From DATBLE01 sp963719325 (GTDB lineage Bacteria; Actinomycetota; Thermoleophilia; Gaiellales; Gaiellaceae), in the NCBI GenBank assembly GCA_963719325.1, contig CAVRBW010000027.1, positions 1-64,000 on the forward strand: a DNA stretch of 64,000 nt. The letters run 5' to 3'. Positions 1-10,100 of the stretch are shown here, one piece after another. Position numbers and translations under genes: made by a program. The notes under the pieces are model-generated. The model was not told the DNA's origin. It did not search any database and saw only the letters and a list, made by a program, of their open reading frames with translations. Numbering within the stretch: position 1 is the first letter of the stretch; the number at the start of each line of letters is the position of its first letter.

Positions 1-65
1 GCGATTTGGGAGCGCCGTGCCTAATCGCGGTGACGGTTGGCGCCGATGAAATCGAGGTGGCTATT

Positions 66-857
66 GTGCTGATCCGGTTGCGCTACCCGGCGACGTGCGC
101 GAGTTGTGGTCGCCGCCTGGCGAAGGGGGTGCAGGCACGCTGGAACAAGGAGCAGAGAACCGCCACCTGCTGCGACTGCCTTCGCCTGGAGCGCCCGGCC
201 GTCGTCGACCGCGGCGTCGCCGGCGGATCTGCTGCGCGCGAATGGCAGCGCCGTCACGAGCGACGCGAAGCGAACATCCGAACCCGCTATGGACGGCTTG
301 GCGGCACGATCCTCGCCCTCAGCAAGGACCCGCGCTCCACGAACGCCTGGGCTGTCGGCTCGGACGGTGAATCCGCGCTTGGCGCGACACTCGATCCGTT
401 GCGAGAGGAGGGAATGGCGGTCCTGCACGACCGGCGCATTTCCGGTTCACGCGCCAACATCGACCACCTCGTCGTCTCGGCGGCCGGCCTGTTCGTGATC
501 GACGCCAAGAAGTACAAAGGGAGGATCGAACGCCGCGACCGGGGCGGCTTCTTCTCGGTCGACTATCGCCTTTACGTCGGAGGCAGGGACAAGACCAGCC
601 TTGTTACTGGAATGGAGAAACAGGCAATTGCAGTTCGGTCAGCGCTCGGGCCCGACCGCTCCGCGCTGTCGCTCACACAGGCGATCTGCTTCGTCGGTGC
701 CGACTGGTCGTTCTTCGCCCGGCCGCTCCGGTTCGGCGACGTGTACGTGCTCTGGCCCCGAGCGCTCCGGAAGCTCCTGCGGGCTCCGGGGCCGCTTTCG
801 CCCGAGGTGATAGCCGACGTCGAACGGCGACTCGCGCTCGCGCTTCCGCCTGCCTGA
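66..857 (+). CDS. NERD (nuclease-related) domain protein with N-terminal zinc finger
   Basis: About 263 aa from GTG at 66; a TTG at 6 would add 20 residues, and the window edge leaves the upstream context unknown. Cys11/Cys14 and Cys35/36/38 form a zinc-knuckle-like pair near the N-terminus. From about residue 100 the motifs G-E-x-A, then DHLVV, then VIDAKKYKG match the NERD fold, where the Asp and Lys correspond to the core of a restriction-endonuclease-like active site. NERD proteins are thought to act in DNA processing, but the target of this one is unknown. It converges on the MetE-like gene, which ends 5 bp away. Confidence 0.8.
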   Translation: MLIRLRYPATCASCGRRLAKGVQARWNKEQRTATCCDCLRLERPAVVDRGVAGGSAAREWQRRHERREANIRTRYGRLGGTILALSKDPRSTNAWAVGSDGESALGATLDPLREEGMAVLHDRRISGSRANIDHLVVSAAGLFVIDAKKYKGRIERRDRGGFFSVDYRLYVGGRDKTSLVTGMEKQAIAVRSALGPDRSALSLTQAICFVGADWSFFARPLRFGDVYVLWPRALRKLLRAPGPLSPEVIADVERRLALALPPA

Positions 858-862
858 GGGAA

Positions 863-1975
863 TCAGGCCCCGAGCGTCTCGGCTGCCAGCTTCGTCCCCT
901 CGACCCGAGCGCGGATCTTGTCGAACGCGGTGTCGCGAGACGTCGACGTGTCGTCGCCGAACGGCGAGAAGCCGCAGTCGTCGGTCGTTCCCAGCTGCTC
1001 GAGCGGGATGTAGTCCGCCGCCTCGAGCACGCGGTCTCGCACCTCCTCGGCTGTCTCGACACGGGGGTCGATCGGGTCGATCACGCCGACGAAGATTCGC
1101 GCGTCCGCCGGTGCGTGCTCCTTGACGGTCCCGAGGACTCGGGGTCGGTCGTGCTCGCTGGCGAGCTGCAGGTAGAAGTTGCCGGCTTTGAGCGAGAACA
1201 GCGCCGGCAGCAGCTCGGCGTAGTCGACCTCCGCGCTGTGGGTCGCGTCCTGGTCGCCGCCCGGGCAGGTGTGGATCCTGATCCGCCGGCGCTCGTCGTC
1301 CGAGAAGCGCTCGAGGACGCCGTTGTTGATCCGGACGAACTCGTCGAGCACGCCGTGGGAAGGGTCGAGCTTCAACGAGAGCCGGCCCTCGGTGAAGTCG
1401 AGCTGGACGCAGTGCGCACCGGCGTCGAGCGACCGCCGGATGTCGGTCTCGGCCTCGGCGGTCAGATCGGCGAGGAACTGCTCGCGTGAATACCCGTCGA
1501 TCCCGCCCTCGGGGTAGAGGAGGCTGAGCGCGGACGGCGCGATCACCGCCTGCTTGACCGGCACGTGCGCGTACTGCTTCGCGCGGCGCAGGTACTCGTC
1601 GGCGTACGTGCCGTAGCGGAACGGGCCCGCAGTCAGCCTGGGCAGTTGCCTCGTATGCCCGTCCTCGAACGGAATCGTCATCCCGTCGGGCGCGAGCTGC
1701 TCCAGCCCCTGCAGCGGATAGGTGACGAAGCTCGGCTTCGTCTGCTCGCCGTCGGTGATCACGGAGGAGCCGGTCGTCTCGAAGCGCTCGATCGTGTCGC
1801 GGAGCGCCTGGTCGAAGCAGGCCTCGAGGTTCTCTCCCGAGGCCATCGCTTCGATCAGCTCCGGAGGCCTGGGGATGCTGCCGATCGGCTCAGTCGGAAT
1901 GGGCAAGGCCTGGTCGAGCTTATCGGTGGACCAGTCGAGTTGAGTTGAACCGATTGGACGCCTTGCGTCCAGCAT
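863..1975 (-). CDS. MetE-like cobalamin-independent methionine synthase family protein
   Basis: 370 aa resembling the C-terminal catalytic half of cobalamin-independent methionine synthase (COG0620). It carries the N-terminal signature P-T-E-P-I-G-S-I-P-R-P (about residues 27-37) and likely zinc ligands His235 and Cys237 (HTC) and Cys334 (DDCGFS). The full-length MetE N-terminal half is absent, as in the short archaeal/actinobacterial form. The family transfers a methyl group to a thiol such as homocysteine; the methyl donor cannot be read from the sequence. The ATG at 1975 gives a 20-residue extension ahead of the conserved start, so translation may begin later. Confidence 0.75.
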   Translation of the reverse strand: MLDARRPIGSTQLDWSTDKLDQALPIPTEPIGSIPRPPELIEAMASGENLEACFDQALRDTIERFETTGSSVITDGEQTKPSFVTYPLQGLEQLAPDGMTIPFEDGHTRQLPRLTAGPFRYGTYADEYLRRAKQYAHVPVKQAVIAPSALSLLYPEGGIDGYSREQFLADLTAEAETDIRRSLDAGAHCVQLDFTEGRLSLKLDPSHGVLDEFVRINNGVLERFSDDERRRIRIHTCPGGDQDATHSAEVDYAELLPALFSLKAGNFYLQLASEHDRPRVLGTVKEHAPADARIFVGVIDPIDPRVETAEEVRDRVLEAADYIPLEQLGTTDDCGFSPFGDDTSTSRDTAFDKIRARVEGTKLAAETLGA

Positions 1976-2000
1976 CTGGCCTCGGCACCATGAGACGACG

Positions 2001-2138
2001 GTGAAGAAGAAGCGGAAGCTGACTCCTGAAGAGCGCGAAGCAAAGCGTCTGCGCGACGAGGACCTGACGCGGCGCCTCGAGGAGATGATCGAGCGCTATC
2101 GCAAGCCGAGCGCCGAGCGCCGCGCTGCCGGCGCCTAG
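2001..2138 (+). CDS. Small basic conserved-type hypothetical protein (45 aa)
   Basis: GTG at 2001 opens a 45-codon frame ending in TAG at 2136-2138. The product is highly charged, begins MKKKRKLTPEE and is probably one long helix (REAKRLRDEDLTRRLEEM). It resembles the small protein at 29282-29422, which begins MKKKWTPEEYRAW. No convincing Shine-Dalgarno is visible. Function unknown. Support comes only from the coding-like codon pattern, the fit between neighbours and the similarity to the second small protein. Confidence 0.45.
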   Translation: MKKKRKLTPEEREAKRLRDEDLTRRLEEMIERYRKPSAERRAAGA

Positions 2139-2232
2139 GCGTTACAAGGCGGGCGCGCTCGACCAACAGCTACAGGGACAGTCCCGAGGACTGGTCCCTC
2201 GTCGTTCGGCTCGCCAGGCTGGTCGTCGAGCT

Positions 2233-2511
2233 CTATGAAGCTCGCCGACGCGGTCGCCGGACGAACAACGCGATCACGGCGAGCGCCGCCGCGAGGAGAA
2301 AGGCCACGACGATGAGCGCGACGAAGACGACCACCGCCAGCACGAGCATCACCGCCAGCGCCGGAAGCAGCAGCAGCGCGGCTCCAAGCCACTGCAGCCG
2401 GGTGGTCGGCTGAACGCGACCGACCGTCCCGCGCGTCACCTTGATCGCGACACGCGTTCCGCCACGGACGGCGCGCTCCGGGAGCGGGCGTTCCCGTGTG
2501 GGTGAATTCAT
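2233..2511 (-). CDS. Small membrane protein
   Basis: 92 aa. A basic N-terminal 40 residues is followed by one long hydrophobic stretch (about residues 43-83) that could form one or two transmembrane helices, ending in an Arg-rich tail. No family recognised. It lies 48 bp beyond the 3' end of the giant 1525-aa gene on the same strand and could be the last gene of that unit. No catalytic residues are apparent. Confidence 0.55.
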   Translation of the reverse strand: MNSPTRERPLPERAVRGGTRVAIKVTRGTVGRVQPTTRLQWLGAALLLLPALAVMLVLAVVVFVALIVVAFLLAAALAVIALFVRRPRRRAS

Positions 2512-2559
2512 GCCGCCATGATCGCACGCCGCCTGCCCCGCCGGCGCGGGAGATTCCGG

Positions 2560-5500
2560 TTACAGACCGACCTCGTCGGCGTAGATGAGGCGTCGCTCCC
2601 AGATCGGCCGGACAACCGCGGCCGGTGGGGCCTCGACCGACGAAGGTGGATCGCCGGGCAGCCGCTCCCACTCCTCGACCGCCACCCGCCAGTTGGGATT
2701 GCCTCCCGGGCGCGCGAGCGGAATCACCGTTCCGGCGTCGAGCTCGCCGACCCACGCCGCCTCGTACTGGTTCCGGCCGCGGCCACGGATGACCAGCTCG
2801 GCGGCGGCCACCGTCTTCCAGCCGAGATCGGTCTTGATCGCCGGGTCGCGCCGCTGCAGCTTCGCGACGACTTGCCGGTTTGCGCTGACCGCCTCGGCGA
2901 ACGCATCGGCGCTCGACACGTGACCTCGTTCCGGGAACGTCCGGATCCCGATCGGGCCGCTGACGACGACGCGCACGTGGCGGTCGTCGGTGCGGCTGAC
3001 GCTGGTCGTCCGCTCGGGCGTGAGCTGGACGTAGTCGCAGCGGACGGGAGGAGACAGGTGGCAGCCCGTGATGCTGCCGGGCTGATAGCGGCAGACAGCC
3101 AGCCGCACGAACGGCCAGAAGGTCGGACCGGGGTCGAGGGCGACGTCGACGTACCACAGCCTGCGTTCCTGGTTGTACTGCGGCTTGTACCCGACTACGG
3201 TGACCGACGGCTGCTCGGGCAGGGACGCGAGCGGCAGCTGCTTCGGCGGGGTAACGGGGCGGCCGGGTTCGGGCCGGTCGTCGAGGCCGACCGTGCGCAG
3301 GAGGTTGTCGAGCTGGACGAGCGCGAGCGGGCGCTGCTCCACGGGAGCGCTGAACCAGGCGGGATCGCCGCCCCACTTGCTGACGAACGGGAAGCCTGAC
3401 TCATCGGGTGCCGGCGGGCCGAACGTGTCGTCGCCGCCCGGCGCGATCAGGATGCCGAGCAGCTCCCCGGCACCGCTCGAGAACCAGGGACGCTCGAGGA
3501 AGATGCGCAGGCCTGCCCGCCGTCCGTGCCGGCGGGCGACCGGCTGCTCGGGCTCGGCTCCGTCCGACCACCGGAAGAGCGGGATCACCGAGTGCACGAT
3601 CGGAGCGGCCGGCCGCGCCGAGGAGGGGACCGATACCGAGACCGTCGGCCCGACGACGCTGCGACCATCGTCACCCCCGACGTTCGGATCCGGCGCGAGC
3701 AGGTCCGGGTGAAAGTACTCGGGGAAGCGCGTCGAGGCCCGGAATCGGTAGTCGATCACGCGGTGCTTCGTGTCTCCGAGCTCGTGGTTGGCCGCGTGCA
3801 TGTGGAGCGGTCCGACCTCGGGCAGCGCTCCATCCGCCTCGATCGGGCCGAGGATCGCGAGGTCCTCGTAGGCCAGGACCCCCGACGTGAACGCATGACC
3901 GGCAGTGGGACGGTTCTCCCAGATCGGGAGCGTGATGTCGTCGACCGGATCGGTCCACGTCGCCTCGGCGGTGAGGCGATCGGTGCTCGGCCCGTGGAGG
4001 TCGACGGCGCCGTTCAGGGTCACGCGCGTGGAGCCCTGACCGCGCAAGGGCAGCAGCTTGGTCGGCCGCGGAGCCTCCAGCGGGCGAGGGACGGCGTGGA
4101 CGAGCGTCACGTCCTCGAACGGAGTCAGGCCCCAGAGCCAGCCGTCGGCCGCCGCCTCGGCGACGTCGTTGTTGTCGCGCACCACCTGCGGCAGGCTCCG
4201 CCAGGGCCCGAACAGGTCGAGGTCGTCCCGCTGCAGCGACGAGGCGAGCCGGAAGCGCTGCACGTCGCCCGGGGGCAACGAGATGCTGATCACGCGGCCC
4301 GCGACCTTGCCGGCCAGCTCGCCGCCGCCGAGGACAAGCCGGAAGGGCTCGATCTCGGGCCATTGTCCGCCGTACCGCGCGGTGAACCCCTCGGTGCCGA
4401 ACGGGAACGGGATTGCGCGGTCGAGGCCTGCCTCCTCGAAGACGAACGAGACGCCGCGGGCGAGCGGATCCGGCAGGTAGGGAAGCACGAGCTCGGGCGT
4501 GTCGTGGACGACGTACTGGCCGGGCGGAAGGTGGTCGCTCTTGCCCGGTGAAGGGGGATCGTCGGGCCCGAGCAGCGGGAGCGTGACCGGGTCGGCGTGC
4601 GGCGTGCCGGGCTGCGTCTCGAGCCGGACGCCGACCTGGGCGATGCGGGCCGGCGGGTTGTCGACGTCGGCGATGTCGAGATCGAGGAAGGAGCCGTTTT
4701 CGAGCAGGGCGATTCCGAGCAGCTTCTGGTGGTCGGTGGGATTGGTCGAGCCGATCGCCTCGTCGAACATCCCGTGCAGCTCGGCCTGCACCTGGCTCGT
4801 CTTCGGCGGGGCCAGGTGGCGTTCGCTCTGCTCGAAGTACTCGAGCGGGCCGAGCGCCTCCACGTACTCGTGCGGCGGCGTGACGGTGATCGCGAGCGTG
4901 TCCGGATCCTGCGTGACCCCTGAGCGGACGACGAGGACGCGCACCGATTCGCCCTCCGTGTACCGGCGCAGAGGGACGATCGCCGGGCTCGGGACCGGAT
5001 CCCAGCGCAGGAACGGCCGCTGCGGCGTGATCGTCGCGAGCGCCCGCTTGACGGCGTCCGCCAACCCGACGGCGGGTCCAGCCGACAGGTGCGACGCGAC
5101 CAGCGGCGCGAGCGCATCCGCGGTTCGCACTGCGGTGTCGGCGACGAACGGCTGCTCGCGATCTCCGACCGCGGCGGCGATCGCCGTGGCGACCGCGGCG
5201 TGGCGGTCGAAGCCGGCCGGGGCGATCGGAGCGCGGCTCTCGATCCGCGCTCCGACCCGGGCGCGTACGAGCGCCTCGTGCTCGTCGCTCGCAAACGGCG
5301 GCGGAGGCGCGGGAGGCGCCGGCTCGGCGAGCCGCCGTGCTTCCAGCACCGTGTTCGTCGCCAGTCGTAGCTCCGTCGGGAGCCGAGAGGCGGCGTCGAG
5401 GCTCGTCGCCTGCCCCAGGAGCGGCCCCAGCGCACCGGCCACGGGCGCGGCGGGCGCCGGCGGCGGGTTCAGCTCGTGCGGCCGCGAGTTCCCGGCGAGA

Positions 5501-7137
5501 TCGACCACCCACGCCCTCATCGCGTACGAGCGGCCGAAGCGGAGGGGCGGCAGGGTGCCAGGCTTGATGTGGTTCACGACGAGAATCGGATGGACCGGAT
5601 CGGGGGTGGTCGTCGGCACGTCCTCGACGATCTCCTTGCCGTTCTCGTGGCGGACGCGCTTGCCCGGTCGCGGGGCCGAGAGGCTCCAGCCTTCCCAGCC
5701 GAAGATCGCCTCGTGGACGTGGATCGGCGAGTCGTCGACCTTCGCGCTCTCTGACGCGGCGGTACCCTGGATGAAGCCTTCCTCGGACGAGGAGTCGATC
5801 ACCTTTCCGGCGCCGACCACGGAGATCGTCGTCAGGCGCGAATGGAGCGATTCCCACCGCTTCGCGGTGTCGTCCCACACCTCGATCCGCAGGCCGCGGG
5901 TCACGTCCTCGGTCGAGAGCGTCGGCGGCTGCCCCTGGCCGAGCGCCTGCTCGAGGTCGTGCTGGCGGCCGATCCGCTCGAGCGTGTCCTGCGCCTGGCC
6001 GACCCGGACGACGGTGAACCCGTTCGAGCGCAGCGCGGGCGTGGCGGCGTTCGTCGGCGCGTCCTGGTCCTGGATCTCTTGGAGCCGCGGCAGCGTCCAG
6101 AGGAAGCGCTCCAGCTTGATCGCGGTGCCGTCGGCTTCGAGGTCGAGCAGCGCGAAGCGCTCCTCGTCGCCGAGCCGCGCCATCCCGTCGACCCAGTCCG
6201 GCGTTTCCGCGATCGTGACGAGGTCGTCCCCGACCGTGCGGCATTGCGTCCGGGTCAAGCGGCAGGGGCCGTGGTCGCCGCCCACGACGATCGCGGCCGA
6301 GAGCCACTGCGAGGAGCGCAGCCGGTCGGGATCCGCGACCTTCAGGTCGATCACGAGGCCGAGGCGGCGGAGCAGCGCCGGGTGGTCGCCGGCCATGGCG
6401 CAGCGCTCGTGGAACTCGGGCTCCGGGCGCTTCACCGGCGGGCTGACCGCTCCCGGCTTCGGTCGCTCGCGGTACTCGCCCGCTTCCTCCGGACGCTCGT
6501 AGAAGCGGCGCGCCCGGTGGAGCTCGAGCGCCATCCGCCGCAGCCACGGCTGCTGGTCCGAGATCACCCGGCCGATCACGGCCGGCGACTCAGAAGACTC
6601 GACGATCTGGTCGAGGTCTTCGGTCATCAGCGACTCGTCGTAGACGCGCCGCCGCGCGACCTCGGCCACGTGCTCGGTGCGGTAGTAGCGGCCCGAGATC
6701 TCGGAGAGCGGACCGGCAAGCGGGTGGTCGTCCGGCGCCGGCGGCGCGGTCGGGCTCGCGTACATGGTCGCCAGGTGCACCGCCTTGCCGAGGTCGTGCA
6801 CCGTGCGCGCGTCGAAGGTCCGCCAGCGCCGCTGTTGCCAGTCGGGAACGGGCTGGCCGTTGATCGGCGTCTCCGGCGGGAAGGCCGAGTCCCAGACCTT
6901 CGGCTTCAGGTCGGCGAGCAGCGGCGTCGCCTCGATCGGCCCCGCCTGGTCGAAGAGCTCGACGGTGATGTTCTGCTTCACGACGGTGCTCCAGTGCGGG
7001 AACAGCGAGAAGGTGCGCAGCTCGTCGAAGGGCGCGTCCGGGGTCAGCTTCGGCGAGACGAACAGCGAGACGTGGAAGTCCGCGCCGGCGGCACACGAGT
7101 GGGGCAGGGCGCAGACGCTGAAGATCTCGGTCGGCAT
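2560..7137 (-). CDS. Giant uncharacterised protein 1 (1525 aa) of the Hcp-like locus
   Basis: ATG at 7137 shares one base with the stop of the upstream giant gene (TGATG), so the two are probably translationally coupled; an in-frame start 39 bp upstream is less likely. There is no signal peptide or transmembrane helix. The N-terminus (MPTEIFSVCALPHSC) leads into a mixed alpha/beta region. A Pro/Ala-rich linker lies near the middle (HELNPPPAPAAP). The second half is rich in short beta-type strands, with a compact C-terminal segment ending DEVGL. I recognise no domain and no catalytic signature. Its place after an Hcp-like tube protein, a methyltransferase and giant protein 2 suggests a structural or cargo component, but that is inference. 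Confidence 0.8.
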   Translation of the reverse strand: MPTEIFSVCALPHSCAAGADFHVSLFVSPKLTPDAPFDELRTFSLFPHWSTVVKQNITVELFDQAGPIEATPLLADLKPKVWDSAFPPETPINGQPVPDWQQRRWRTFDARTVHDLGKAVHLATMYASPTAPPAPDDHPLAGPLSEISGRYYRTEHVAEVARRRVYDESLMTEDLDQIVESSESPAVIGRVISDQQPWLRRMALELHRARRFYERPEEAGEYRERPKPGAVSPPVKRPEPEFHERCAMAGDHPALLRRLGLVIDLKVADPDRLRSSQWLSAAIVVGGDHGPCRLTRTQCRTVGDDLVTIAETPDWVDGMARLGDEERFALLDLEADGTAIKLERFLWTLPRLQEIQDQDAPTNAATPALRSNGFTVVRVGQAQDTLERIGRQHDLEQALGQGQPPTLSTEDVTRGLRIEVWDDTAKRWESLHSRLTTISVVGAGKVIDSSSEEGFIQGTAASESAKVDDSPIHVHEAIFGWEGWSLSAPRPGKRVRHENGKEIVEDVPTTTPDPVHPILVVNHIKPGTLPPLRFGRSYAMRAWVVDLAGNSRPHELNPPPAPAAPVAGALGPLLGQATSLDAASRLPTELRLATNTVLEARRLAEPAPPAPPPPFASDEHEALVRARVGARIESRAPIAPAGFDRHAAVATAIAAAVGDREQPFVADTAVRTADALAPLVASHLSAGPAVGLADAVKRALATITPQRPFLRWDPVPSPAIVPLRRYTEGESVRVLVVRSGVTQDPDTLAITVTPPHEYVEALGPLEYFEQSERHLAPPKTSQVQAELHGMFDEAIGSTNPTDHQKLLGIALLENGSFLDLDIADVDNPPARIAQVGVRLETQPGTPHADPVTLPLLGPDDPPSPGKSDHLPPGQYVVHDTPELVLPYLPDPLARGVSFVFEEAGLDRAIPFPFGTEGFTARYGGQWPEIEPFRLVLGGGELAGKVAGRVISISLPPGDVQRFRLASSLQRDDLDLFGPWRSLPQVVRDNNDVAEAAADGWLWGLTPFEDVTLVHAVPRPLEAPRPTKLLPLRGQGSTRVTLNGAVDLHGPSTDRLTAEATWTDPVDDITLPIWENRPTAGHAFTSGVLAYEDLAILGPIEADGALPEVGPLHMHAANHELGDTKHRVIDYRFRASTRFPEYFHPDLLAPDPNVGGDDGRSVVGPTVSVSVPSSARPAAPIVHSVIPLFRWSDGAEPEQPVARRHGRRAGLRIFLERPWFSSGAGELLGILIAPGGDDTFGPPAPDESGFPFVSKWGGDPAWFSAPVEQRPLALVQLDNLLRTVGLDDRPEPGRPVTPPKQLPLASLPEQPSVTVVGYKPQYNQERRLWYVDVALDPGPTFWPFVRLAVCRYQPGSITGCHLSPPVRCDYVQLTPERTTSVSRTDDRHVRVVVSGPIGIRTFPERGHVSSADAFAEAVSANRQVVAKLQRRDPAIKTDLGWKTVAAAELVIRGRGRNQYEAAWVGELDAGTVIPLARPGGNPNWRVAVEEWERLPGDPPSSVEAPPAAVVRPIWERRLIYADEVGL

Positions 7138-10100
7138 CAGGCGGCGGCCGCGAACGCGTTGCAGTACTCGGACCACGCCGGCGACGTCCCGCTCTCGGCG
7201 CCCATCACCTGCAGGAAGGACGGGTCGCCGTTCGAGCCGGCGAACTTGCGCTCGGCGTGGATCTGCACCGAGCCGGAGAAGACGAAGACCTTGACCTCGA
7301 CCGTGATCGTCGCCTGGCCGGTCATCTTCCCTGTGTCGAACTCGTAGGTGAGCGAGAGGTAGAGCTCGATCGAGGCGGAGATGAGGCCGAGCACGTCGAC
7401 CTCGCCGCGGAGGCGGAAGTAGCCGGTGAGCGACCCCTTGTCGCCCTCCAAGCGCATGTAGATGCCGATCATCGCCGAGATCGAGCCGGAGGCGACGCCG
7501 AGGTCGATGGCCAGGATCGCGCCCGCCTCGAGCCCGAGCTCGAGCTCCTGCAGCTTGTCGGGCCCGATTCGGAGCCCGAACCAGCCGCCGCCGCCGAGGA
7601 AGACGACCGCGAGCGTGAAGGGCCGCTCGCGGGTGCAGAAGTTGAACCCGACGGACGTCGTCTTGCCGAGGAAGGGCACCTGCACGTCGGCGCCGAGCGA
7701 CATGTTGGCGAGCGTGAAGACGCCGATCGACAGGCTCGGCAGCGCAAGCGTGAAGCCGGCCGTCAGGCCCTGCGAATCGACGTCGAGGTACGGGGGATCC
7801 GAGAACCCGTCGAACGGGATCAGGTCCTTGATCGTCTCGACGAAGGAGAGGATCCCGACGAACTCGTTCTTCTGGATGACGACGTCGACCTCGGGCTTGC
7901 CGGATGAGCCCGCCTTGAAGGAGAGGTGGTCGAACGCGATCCGGACGAGCTTCTCGGAGCCGACGAGGTCGAGCTCGAAGTCGCGGATCTCCGCGAGCAC
8001 CTCGACGCCCATCTGTCCCTTGCCGCTCGCCCGCCCGTCGACCGCGAGCAGCAGGCTGTCTTTTCCGACCTTGAGAATCGGGTCGTTCTCGTCAGGCCAC
8101 GACTTCAGCTCCGGACGCCACTCGAAGTGGAACCGGGCCTGGACGGCCGACGGATCGAAGCCGTTCAGGAACCGGTACAGATCCTCGGCCAGGTCGGCGG
8201 CGGCGAGTACATCCTGCAGCACCTTGGTGAACGTCGCGATCTGGCTCTTGATGAACGGCGGCAGCTTCGGCCCGACTTGTTGGAGTTCGCCGAGTGCGTC
8301 GCGCAACGCGTTCAGGTCGGCGGCGACGGCCGCCTCGACCACCGCCTTCTCCTTGTCGTGCAGCGTGTCCAGCAGCGCGACGAAGTCGTCGACCGCCTTC
8401 ACGACCTTGGTCTCGGCCGCCTGCGCCTCGGCGAGCGCCGTCTGTGCCTCGTTCTGCAGCTGCGCCGTCTTGGCCGCGGCCCGATCGATCAGCTTGTTCG
8501 CCTCGTCGACCGCGTCTTGGGCCGCCTTCTTCGCCCGCTGCAGGTCGGCGAGGAACCCTTCGACCCGGTCGAGGGCCTCCGAGACGACGCTCGGAATCTT
8601 CAGCGGCTCGCCGGTGACGTCCTCGACGAGGTCGACCAGATCGACGATCCCGAAGAGCTTCGGCAGGGCGCCCTTGAGGAACGCCTTCGCGTCGAAGTGC
8701 TGCGTCGCCATCCCGGCGAGGTCGCCGACCGTGCCCGAGCGGCGGGAGAGTCCGCGGATCGGCAGGTCGGGCGAGAGGAACCCGCCGGCCTTGTCGCTCC
8801 CGGACGGTGCGCCGGCGCCGAACTTCAGCTGCGGCAGCGGGCCGACCTCGTCGGTCGCGTGCTCGATCTGCGAGGCGTCGAGCGGGATCGCCGCCCACAC
8901 CTCGCCGGTGTTGTTCGGATCGGTGAACCCGCCCGATTTGTAGAGCGAGTGGTAGACGATCGGCATAGGACCGGTCGCCGACAGCTGCTGCACGGCCGGC
9001 ACGGAGACCTTCGCCTGGCTCATGTGGGGGCGCGAGTCGCCGAGTGCGGCCTTGCCGCGCAGCGAGATCGACTCGGTCTCGAGCACCGTGTCGCCGCCCT
9101 TGTTCACCGGTCCGAACGCGACCTTCTGGCCGAACGCGACGATCTTCCGGTTCGGGCTGGCGTCGTACTCCTGGTCGACCTGCTGACGGTGGGCGGCCGT
9201 GGCGCCGAAGGACTCCGCGACCCAGAGCAGCGGGGTCACCAGGCGCACCGGGCGGCTCTCGTGGTCGAGGGCGTCGAGCGTGAACGCGAAGAACTGCCCG
9301 CCGACCCGCGGCCAGAAGAAGCTGTCCTGGTTCGTCCCGGGATCGTCGAGCGTCGGCGTGACGAGCGGCCGGATGCCGACCTGGATGAACGGAAAGTCGT
9401 GCGTGTCGGAGTACGTCCGCACCGGCTCGCCGATCACGAGGAACTTCCGCTGATACAGCCCCGCATACGACGGCGAGACCTGTTTCATCTTCCGCTCCGT
9501 CACCTTCACGAGGGCCGCCTGGTGCCCGAGCGGGTGGAGGTAGCCGGGGTAAACGACCCGGACGTACTGATCCCGCCCCATCGGTGCGATCTCGTCCCAG
9601 GCGAGGATCGACGTCATGCCGACCTGCGAGTACGGCTTCGTCGTCCACGCGCCGTGTAGGTCGAGCCACGCCCCGAGCGCCGACAGCCACAGGTTCCGCG
9701 CCGCCACCGGCACCGGCGCGATTCGCGTGTTGCGGGCGCCCACCCAGGTCTCGGCGGTCTGCCGCACCAGCATGTTCCGGTCGGCCGGGTCGAGGGACAT
9801 CCGGAACGGGACGTTGTCGTGGCCGAGGTTCTGCGACGGGTCGTGCCAGTCCTGGGCGGAGATCTCGCGGTCGCGGGCCCAGACCGCCCGGACGATCCGG
9901 CGCTGATCGTTCCGCTCGTCGACGCCCGGCGTCCCGTCGGGGTTCTCTTTCGCCGTGCCGAGGCGGCTATGCCAGAGCTCGACATGGTGGGGCTCGTCGT
10001 CGGCGCCGACCGGGTCGGTGGCGTGCGACCAACGTCCCTCGGCGCTCGGCGAGATGACGAGGCGGAACGGGGCCTCGATCGAGGTCTCTCCGTCTGTCGG

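Noticed and set aside
2135..6547. Several long plus- and minus-strand frames within giant gene 1
   Set aside because: Low-complexity Arg/Pro/Gly translations; none show hydrophobic pattern or motif, and they overlap one continuous coding frame.
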